DNA from: CAWBRT01 sp050015355
GTDB taxonomy: Bacteria; Acidobacteriota; Terriglobia; Terriglobales; Acidobacteriaceae
Direction: 5' to 3'
DNA length: 64,000 nucleotides
Assembly: GCA_050015355.1 (NCBI GenBank)
Contig: JBEKBO010000006.1
Coordinates: 1 to 64,000, forward strand
Part shown: in pieces, positions 58,259 through 64,000 of the stretch
Numbering within the stretch: position 1 is the stretch's first letter
Layout of the letters: the number at the start of each line of letters is the position of its first letter
Made by a program: the position numbers and the translations under genes
Notes under the pieces: model-generated
The model's database searches: none
Told to the model about the DNA's origin: nothing
What the model saw: only the letters and a program-made list of their open reading frames with translations

Positions 58259-60838
58259 TCATGGTTTCAGTGAGGCCTCGGTCGCGGGCGTCGTCTCGAC
58301 CAGTGGCTTTTGCAGGGTACCCCGCAAACGATACGCCGCGCTGTTGTCTCGTTCGAATTGCAGGGCGAGCTCACCACCCGTTATGGAACCGTTCAAGGCG
58401 TAGATGCCGCCGCTACTCTGCATTTTGCTGGTGGGAATCCGGAAAACACCGCCTTCCAGCGCGATGTGCCCGGCAAAGTCGGTGAACTGCAAAGGCACCC
58501 CGCCAAGCTGAACGTTGCGCAACAATCCGTTGCGCCAGTCGAAGTCGGAGGCGGCGCTGGCGGAACTCCACAGTTCGCGCGCCGTCCATCCGCTCATCTT
58601 AATCTGGTAAGTGCCATTCACGGTTCCTGTTCCAAGTGCCGCACGAACCATTCCCGCAAGCTGGCCGGCGGCGATATTGGCTAGCTTCCCACTGCCGGAA
58701 TAAACCGGCGCATCGCCGGTAAAGTCGGCCTGCCACTGGCCCGTCTGGCTCCCGCCCAGCAATTCCGCGCTCGTTCTGGTCAACGCCAAACGTCCGGAGT
58801 CCAGCCTGAACTCGGCGCTCACCTTGGTTGCGGTGAGCTGGCCTAACAGCAAGCGCTTGACCGCAATCCGGCCGGAGGCACGCATCCTTGCCAAGGCACT
58901 GGCCTCGCCGCCCGAGCCGAAAAACTTATACCAGGGCTGCCGCTTCATGCGCGGGTTGAACAGCGTGTTCAGCTCTTCCACGTTGATGGTCTCCGCCTGC
59001 ACGTTGAAGCCGGAGGCGCACGATGCTACGTCATCGCACCGGCGCGGAAACTGAGCCTCGCCGGTGAACACGCTCTTGCCGATCTGCGCCGTAAGGTTGT
59101 GGAAGAGCACCCGATTGTCCGCCAGTTCAACCTGTGCGGACTGCACAAGCACCGGGCTGGCAATGCCCGGAACCTCGGCCCTGGCCGAACGGACCTGCGC
59201 TTTGCCGAAGGTTCGCGGCCTGACGAATCCCACCCAATCGCCGCTCAACGCGACATCCAGTTTGGCGGCGCCGAACAGGCCAAAACGGGGTCCGGCAATG
59301 CCGGTTGCGCGCGCCACCTGGAGCAGGCGGCTCAACTCGCCGTCCCCCTGTACTTGCAGGTTGTAGCCCTCGGTCGAAATCCATCCCGACCCGCTGGCGG
59401 CGGTGGCCGCTCCTAGGGGAATCGGGAACGAGTCGAAGTTGATCCGGTTCCGCACCTGCGCTACCGGTTCCGCGCCGCGCTGTCGCGGCGGGTGCGCAGG
59501 CAGGGCTCCCCGACCCGTGCCGCAGTTGCGCGGGTTGGGGCAGAATCCCGCGGAAAAGCGCAGCGTCCCCAACTCGAGATTTTTGCCGAGCGTTGCCGAG
59601 CGCAAGACGATTCCCGTCCCCTCGCCCGTGCCGCTCCACTTGCCTTCGGCATCGTCTTCGGCCCGCTGCCCGTTGAAACTGGCGTTGAGAACACCGGCGG
59701 CGGAGAGGTCGTTCGGCAGATCAGCTTTGGCGTGCCGCAAGAGCGTGGTGACCGCATTTGCCGGAACGTCCTGAACCGTCAGCTTCAGGTTGTAGGGGTG
59801 CAGAGTGGCGGCTGTTACCTGGCCCTCCACCTTCACCATGCCACGCTCGAACGGCACCTGGCAGTTCAGACCCTGGATGGCCTTGTCCTCCGAGTGGAAG
59901 GTTCCCGAACACTTCGCGTCCAACTGCAGGGGACCGCCGCCGGAAATGTCGTAGCGCTGGAAATCGCGCACACTGGCGGCGCCGGTAAGCTGGAGCGAGC
60001 TGGCTGTCCCCTCGAGCAAGAGGTTGAGCTGGACGCCGCCGCGCCAGCCGCGGTCGCGTCCATAGATGAGCCTGGTGATCTGCCCAAGCTGCCCGTTCGA
60101 CCAGTTCAACCGCATCTGCATGGGCACGTCGCGCAGCAACTCCGCCCTGCGGAAGCTGCCGTCGGCGCGCAGCACTCCGGTGTCATTGATGGGAAGATCG
60201 GTGCGGAAAGGCTTGGCTTCCAAGTGCGTGCGCCATTCGTTTTCGGCGGGACTCCACAGCTTGAAATCCGCTTCGGTCAGGGCGAACGCGTTCTTTTCCT
60301 GACCGAACTTAAAGTTAATGCGTCCCGACTCCGCCTCGATATAAGGGAAGCGCGGACGGCGCTGCGGACCAGCCATGGTCGGCGCCGTCTGGGTCCGCGA
60401 TGCGCGCCACAACAGCGATTCCAGATTCCACTGGCCGTCAGGATTGCGCACAAGGTTCAGGCTGGGATACTTCAAGCGCAGTCGTGCTATCTCCAATTGC
60501 CCGCGCCACAACGAACTCAAGCGAAGCGAAGCGGTGACCTCGTCGGCCCGCAGGATCGGCTCGTAACTGAAAGCGGGATCGTCTCCCACCACCAGATTCA
60601 CCAGATCGAAGCCCGGTTGCGGCAGCAGCCGCAGGCTGATGCTTCCGAGCGTCACCGGCCTGCCCAGCGCGCGGCTGATCGCGTCCGCGATGCGAGCGCG
60701 ATAACGGCTGACATTGATGAAAGGCGGTACCGATACCCCAATCAGCAGGAGGGCCAGCACGATTGCTAGCATGCTCCTTTTTCTTAATCGGCGCGAAGCC
60801 AGCGCTGGCTGGGGTTCCCCGGCTGGCACGGCACTCAT
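58259..60838 (-). CDS. AsmA-family envelope protein
   Basis: 859 residues from ATG 60838, which overlaps the lepB stop by 1 bp (TGATG). An N-terminal anchor helix (about 22-45) is followed by PFINVSRYRARIADAISRAL and LGRPVTLGSISLRLLPQPGF, the AsmA N-terminal motif. The rest is a long beta-rich bridge-like region. AsmA-like proteins are thought to move or tether lipids between the membranes. Two stretches are encoded by palindromic repeats: residues about 4-15 (60799-60827) and about 433-446 (59503-59541). Confidence 0.85.
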   Translation of the reverse strand: MSAVPAGEPQPALASRRLRKRSMLAIVLALLLIGVSVPPFINVSRYRARIADAISRALGRPVTLGSISLRLLPQPGFDLVNLVVGDDPAFSYEPILRADEVTASLRLSSLWRGQLEIARLRLKYPSLNLVRNPDGQWNLESLLWRASRTQTAPTMAGPQRRPRFPYIEAESGRINFKFGQEKNAFALTEADFKLWSPAENEWRTHLEAKPFRTDLPINDTGVLRADGSFRRAELLRDVPMQMRLNWSNGQLGQITRLIYGRDRGWRGGVQLNLLLEGTASSLQLTGAASVRDFQRYDISGGGPLQLDAKCSGTFHSEDKAIQGLNCQVPFERGMVKVEGQVTAATLHPYNLKLTVQDVPANAVTTLLRHAKADLPNDLSAAGVLNASFNGQRAEDDAEGKWSGTGEGTGIVLRSATLGKNLELGTLRFSAGFCPNPRNCGTGRGALPAHPPRQRGAEPVAQVRNRINFDSFPIPLGAATAASGSGWISTEGYNLQVQGDGELSRLLQVARATGIAGPRFGLFGAAKLDVALSGDWVGFVRPRTFGKAQVRSARAEVPGIASPVLVQSAQVELADNRVLFHNLTAQIGKSVFTGEAQFPRRCDDVASCASGFNVQAETINVEELNTLFNPRMKRQPWYKFFGSGGEASALARMRASGRIAVKRLLLGQLTATKVSAEFRLDSGRLALTRTSAELLGGSQTGQWQADFTGDAPVYSGSGKLANIAAGQLAGMVRAALGTGTVNGTYQIKMSGWTARELWSSASAASDFDWRNGLLRNVQLGGVPLQFTDFAGHIALEGGVFRIPTSKMQSSGGIYALNGSITGGELALQFERDNSAAYRLRGTLQKPLVETTPATEASLKP
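59503..59541. repeat. GGGCTCCCC palindrome inside the AsmA gene
   Basis: GGGCTCCCCGACCCGTGCC then GCAGTTGCGCGGGTTGGGG; translated in frame (CPNPRNCGTGRGAL). Confidence 0.55.
60799..60827. repeat. GGGGTTCCCC palindrome at the AsmA N-terminus
   Basis: CCAGCGCTGGCTGGGGTTCC then CCGGCTGGC; translated as VPAGEPQPALAS. The right arm is short. Confidence 0.45.
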
Positions 60839-61692
60839 CAACGCACCACTTTCAGCATGCGGGACCAGCGCGTCTGGTCGAAGAAATGGAAGACGATATG
60901 CACCAGGAATCCGACCCGATCGGCAATGCTGTCTTTCTTATATTGGTTGGCCGGAGTCTGGAAAGACCAGTAGATGAACATGGGACGGCCGATGACGTTT
61001 TCCCGGGGGATAAATCCCCAGTACCGGCTGTCGTAACTCACGTCGCGATTGTCGCCCATGGCGAAGTACGAGCCCTCGGGAACCACCAGGTCGCCGTCCT
61101 GCAGGTGTTGCCGGATGGTGAGTTGCCACTCGGGCGTGACGCTGGCGCTTTCCATCATTGAGATGGCCGGGAAATTATCGCGATAAGGGTCCACGGCGGG
61201 AATGCCGGGAGTGCCGCGATTGTGAACGACATAAGGCTCTTGGAGCGCTTGCCCGTTGCGGTAAACCACTCCGTCGCGCAGGTGAAGATGGTCTCCGGGC
61301 GTCCCTATGATCCGCTTCACCACGTAGAGGCCGGCTTCGGCGGGCGAAAGGAAAACAACGATATCACCGTGCTGAACCTGGCGATAGGGAATAACCGGAA
61401 ACCAGCTCGACTTGGGCGCGAGCAGCACGCGATCGACAAAGACGTGGTCACCGATCAGCAGGGTATTCTCCATCGAGCTGGACGGAATCTCGAACGCCTG
61501 CAGGCAGAAGGTGATGATAAACAGACCGACGACCAGCACGGAGGCCAGTGAGGCGATGAACTCCGAGGTGGTTTCCTCATGCTTTTCCCCGGATTTTGCC
61601 GGCTTCGACGCCGGCTTTTCCGTGGGCGAGTCTGCTGTGCGTTTTGCGACTTTCAATTTTTCGTCAGCCAAAGGGTCTTCCTGGGACTCCAC
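60838..61692 (-). CDS. lepB: Signal peptidase I (copy 1)
   Basis: 284 residues. One membrane anchor (about 42-66) follows a charged N-terminus. The catalytic Ser is in EIPSSSMENTLLIGD, the catalytic Lys in YVVKRIIGTPGD, and the third box is GDNRDVSYDSRYWG. It removes signal peptides outside the membrane. The gene lies between a second, related lepB and the AsmA gene in one operon; 24 bp separate it from copy 2. Confidence 0.93.
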   Translation of the reverse strand: MESQEDPLADEKLKVAKRTADSPTEKPASKPAKSGEKHEETTSEFIASLASVLVVGLFIITFCLQAFEIPSSSMENTLLIGDHVFVDRVLLAPKSSWFPVIPYRQVQHGDIVVFLSPAEAGLYVVKRIIGTPGDHLHLRDGVVYRNGQALQEPYVVHNRGTPGIPAVDPYRDNFPAISMMESASVTPEWQLTIRQHLQDGDLVVPEGSYFAMGDNRDVSYDSRYWGFIPRENVIGRPMFIYWSFQTPANQYKKDSIADRVGFLVHIVFHFFDQTRWSRMLKVVR

Positions 61693-61716
61693 CGGCGCGC
61701 TTGCGGTGGACCGGCA

Positions 61717-62703
61717 TTATTCCACCAGACGCAGCATTCGCCGCCAGCGTATGCCCAGCCAGCGCTCGAACACAGGGCGCAAAGAGGAAAGTTTACCATC
61801 CTGCGGGGCTGCTTCGGCAGAGTCCGCGCCGCCCACGGCTTTGGCGGACCAATAGATCAGCAGGGGACGCCCGATAACGTTCTCCCTGGGAACCAACCCC
61901 CAGTAGCGGCTGTCGAGGCTGTTGTCGCGGTTGTCTCCAAGGACGAAGTAGCTATTGGCGGGAACCACCAACTCTCCGTCGCGCACCAGCGTGCGCATCT
62001 GCAGGAACCAACTGGCGGTGACGTCGTTGTAGAGCCCCGGCTCGGCCGGAAAGTTGTCGCGGAAGTCCTCGATCGAGCCGCGGCGGACACGCACGTAAGG
62101 CTCGGTCAAAGGCTTGCCGTTTACGTACACCCGTTTCCTCTCCAGGTGAACGCGATCGCCCGGAAGGCCGATCACGCGTTTGACGAAGTGGTCGGACGGC
62201 TTCACCGGATAGCGAAACACGATGATGTCGCCGCGCCGTATGGGCCTGTATGGCATGAGGAAGTCCCAGATCCCGGGCGGGCCGTAGTGCAACTTGTCGA
62301 CCAGCAGGTAGTCGCCGACCAGCAGGGTTCGCTCCATCGACTCGGAGGGAATCTGAAAGGCTTGCACGACGAAGGTGATCACAAACACGGCGATCACAAT
62401 CGTCATCAGCAGCGACTGTGCCGAACTTGTCCACAGGGCTTGAGATTTTTTCCCAGGCGCGTAGGCCGGGGCCTGCGATGTTTGCTGCGCGTCAGGTGCG
62501 CCGGCCACTTGCTCGGTGTCCGGCAAGGGCAACCCGGCCGGCGGAACGGTCTCTGAAGTCTCGCCGGCGGCGCCAGTCGAGGTTGTGCACTCCGGCAATG
62601 CGGCGGAGTCATCAGACAGCGGGCGGCCATCGGCACCGGCAGGCGCTGGCTCTGAGCTGGAACTCGCGGGTTCGGGAAGGGAAGATTGATTGACTTCGCT
62701 CAC
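61717..62703 (-). CDS. lepB: Signal peptidase I (copy 2)
   Basis: 328 residues from GTG 62703, overlapping rnc by 4 bp (GTGA). The N-terminal ~100 residues are Pro/Ala/Glu-rich and unstructured; then an anchor helix and the family boxes: Ser in QIPSESMERTLLVGD, Lys in HFVKRVIGLPGD, and GDNRDNSLDSRYWG. Two lepB in tandem suggest a duplication with different substrates. The two share little outside the core. Confidence 0.93.
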   Translation of the reverse strand: MSEVNQSSLPEPASSSSEPAPAGADGRPLSDDSAALPECTTSTGAAGETSETVPPAGLPLPDTEQVAGAPDAQQTSQAPAYAPGKKSQALWTSSAQSLLMTIVIAVFVITFVVQAFQIPSESMERTLLVGDYLLVDKLHYGPPGIWDFLMPYRPIRRGDIIVFRYPVKPSDHFVKRVIGLPGDRVHLERKRVYVNGKPLTEPYVRVRRGSIEDFRDNFPAEPGLYNDVTASWFLQMRTLVRDGELVVPANSYFVLGDNRDNSLDSRYWGLVPRENVIGRPLLIYWSAKAVGGADSAEAAPQDGKLSSLRPVFERWLGIRWRRMLRLVE

Positions 62704-63545
62704 TTCGCCTCCAACATCGAGTTCAGCTTTTCCAATGCCTCGCGCGCGGCATCCTGCCCAGCCCGTTTTTTCGTCATGCCCTGGCCGCGCACGGAAAACT
62801 CCACATGGCCTGATGGGTCAGCAATAACCGTCTCCAGCGTAAAAAGTTTCTTGTGGTCGGGGCCTTCTTCGGAAATCAGCAGGTACCGCGGTTGGGGACG
62901 TCCCAATGCATGCAGCCGCTCCTGTAACTCCGACTTGTAATCGGGCGATACCAGCGACTCCGCTCCGTCTTGCCGGCGCTCCAATTCGGGATTCAACACC
63001 CAAGCCAACACGAAATCGCGCGCTACTTCCAGCCCCGCGTCAAGAAACAGTGCGGCGACAACCGCTTCCAGAGCGTCCACCAGCAGGGCAGCCTTGCCGC
63101 GCCCGCCGCTTTTCTCCTCGCCCCGTCCAAGCCTCAGGTATTCGCCAAGTTGCAACTCCCTGGCGGTGTGGACCAGATGACGGGCGCTCACCAGGTGAGC
63201 CCGCAACTTCGAGAGCTCCCCTTCAGTGTAGTCCGGGAAGCGTAGGAACACTTCCTGGCTGGTTACAAATCCAATCACGGCATCACCCAGGAACTCGAGC
63301 TGCTCATTGTCTTGCGCGGCAAGCGGTGTTGCGCGCGCCGTCAAAGGGTCAAGCGGCGGCGGGCTTGGCAGCGGATTCTCGCGTCCACGGGATAACCCAT
63401 GCTCGCCGGCGTGGGAGCTGTGCGTGAGTGCCTGTTCAAGCAATTCGCGTTTTTTGAAAGTGTAGCCGATCTTCCGTTCAAGAGCGGCCGTATCCGCCTG
63501 TTTCATGTCCAATATAGAAATTCCCGGTACCCGGCTTCCCGCCAT
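62700..63545 (-). CDS. rnc: Ribonuclease III with inserted loop
   Basis: 281 residues from ATG 63545, behind GGAAG (Met at residue 14 is an alternative). The signature LEFLGDAVIGF and a C-terminal double-stranded RNA-binding domain (DYKSELQERLHALGRPQPRY...VRGQGMTKKRAGQDAAREAL) are clear. Between ALTHSSHAGEHG and QDNEQLEFLGD there is a ~25-residue Pro/Arg-rich stretch (about 50-75) not usual in the family. Acidic catalytic residues downstream (EAVVAALFLD) are kept. It processes rRNA and mRNA. It is followed by two lepB genes in the same operon. Confidence 0.92.
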   Translation of the reverse strand: MAGSRVPGISILDMKQADTAALERKIGYTFKKRELLEQALTHSSHAGEHGLSRGRENPLPSPPPLDPLTARATPLAAQDNEQLEFLGDAVIGFVTSQEVFLRFPDYTEGELSKLRAHLVSARHLVHTARELQLGEYLRLGRGEEKSGGRGKAALLVDALEAVVAALFLDAGLEVARDFVLAWVLNPELERRQDGAESLVSPDYKSELQERLHALGRPQPRYLLISEEGPDHKKLFTLETVIADPSGHVEFSVRGQGMTKKRAGQDAAREALEKLNSMLEAK

Positions 63546-63696
63546 TTGGATGCTTCCGCCTGGTCTTGGAACGCTACACTAGTCTATCCCTTCACGTTGA
63601 TCTTCGAGAACGAGAGGATCACTCGTCCGCCGGTCGGCTCTCCGCTTGCGGCAGCCAAGGTTCGCAAGAAATTCAGCCACCGGAATCTCGCTTTCA

Positions 63697-64000
63697 CTAC
63701 TTCAGTGGGGACTGCTGCGACGGGGTTTGCTGCGGCTGAGATTGCTGCGGCTGAGATTGTTGCGGTTGAGATGGCTGCGGGGCTGGTTTTGGCTTCTTGC
63801 GGGGGGTTGATTTCGGCTTGGCCGCCGAGGCGTTGTCGTCCACGACGGTTTTGGCCGGGGCAGACTGCTGCGCCCTAGCCTGGAGGAGCTGCTTCCTGAG
63901 CTGTGCGAGCTCCAGCGCCTGCGCTTCGGCCAGGGATTCCACGCGCTTTCCGAGCGCTGTACGGGCCGCATCCAAGCCGTTGATGTCGGCAGCCAGGCGT
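63697..64000 (-). CDS. Coiled-coil protein with PQQSQ tail, partial
   Basis: The frame is open across the right edge, so the N-terminus is missing. The visible ~100 residues start RLAADINGLDAARTALG and continue with a coiled-coil stretch (VESLAEAQALELAQLRKQLL), a Lys/Pro-rich linker (STPRKKPKPAP) and a PQQSQ repeat tail ending in SPLK. No function is inferred. It ends about 150 bp from the rnc start on the same strand. Confidence 0.55.
   Translation of the reverse strand, partial: RLAADINGLDAARTALGKRVESLAEAQALELAQLRKQLLQARAQQSAPAKTVVDDNASAAKPKSTPRKKPKPAPQPSQPQQSQPQQSQPQQTPSQQSPLK

Noticed and set aside
59492..60769. 425-residue frame opposite the AsmA gene
   Set aside because: Shadow of a strongly supported gene; starts inside a palindromic repeat.

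Overview
The window looks like a chromosomal segment of an Acidobacteriota (Terriglobia-like) bacterium. This is an inference from a large TonB-dependent receptor with an N-terminal carboxypeptidase-regulatory-like domain, the high-GC gene style, the set of housekeeping genes, and very dense families of short dispersed palindromic repeats between (and sometimes inside) genes. No rRNA, tRNA, CRISPR array, prophage or transposase was recognised. I count 55 protein genes, two of them cut by the window edges.

Layout. 1-556: edge-truncated substrate-binding lipoprotein. 1250-9348 (+): a respiratory/C4-dicarboxylate cluster holding a succinate dehydrogenase/fumarate reductase flavoprotein, a one-gene membrane anchor, an SdhB iron-sulfur subunit fused to a Rieske protein, a cytochrome b fused to cytochrome c, a two-subunit class I fumarase, a DAACS dicarboxylate symporter and a small membrane protein. 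9541-14518 (+): a DUF3604/PHP-like protein, a probable (2R)-sulfolactate sulfo-lyase (suyAB) and a TauE/SafE-type sulfite exporter. 14812-18436 (-): MFS transporter, Tat-exported metallo-beta-lactamase-fold hydrolase and a LacD/YihT-type class I aldolase. 18769-25623: MerR regulator with a coupled Cys-rich protein, thiS, OmpA-like lipoprotein, a secreted protein, a TonB receptor and a DUF2946-like protein. 26050-38774: uvrC, MDR oxidoreductase, SLC13 transporter, truncated histidine kinase, acyltransferase, thiG, acyl-CoA ligase, a probable selenocysteine peroxiredoxin and an amidase. 39159-50963: M13 peptidase, sucCD, ndk, thrC, a monooxygenase-fold protein, purA, an NmrA-type protein, mutM and a ROK kinase. 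51069-64000 (-): two housekeeping operons (M50 protease-trpS-scpA-scpB-rRNA pseudouridine synthase; rnc-lepB-lepB-asmA-hypothetical-bfr).

How genes work together. The first cluster can be read as a chain: dicarboxylates are imported, fumarase interconverts malate and fumarate, and a complex II-like enzyme is physically tied through its SdhB-Rieske fusion to a b/c-type quinol-oxidising module. The topology is coherent, with SdhB in the cytoplasm, one Tat-type membrane segment, and the Rieske domain outside. The next cluster would split sulfolactate into pyruvate and sulfite and export the sulfite.

Most notable observations: (1) the SdhB-Rieske and cytochrome b-c fusions, which suggest a covalently linked complex II/III; (2) a peroxiredoxin with an in-frame UGA exactly at the peroxidatic Cys and a downstream hairpin matching the bacterial SECIS pattern; (3) a palindromic element (GGGGTCCCC-type) that is nested inside other repeats and lies inside at least five coding regions, including one that appends a tail after the Gly-Gly end of ThiS; (4) several other repeat families with inverted or long paired copies.
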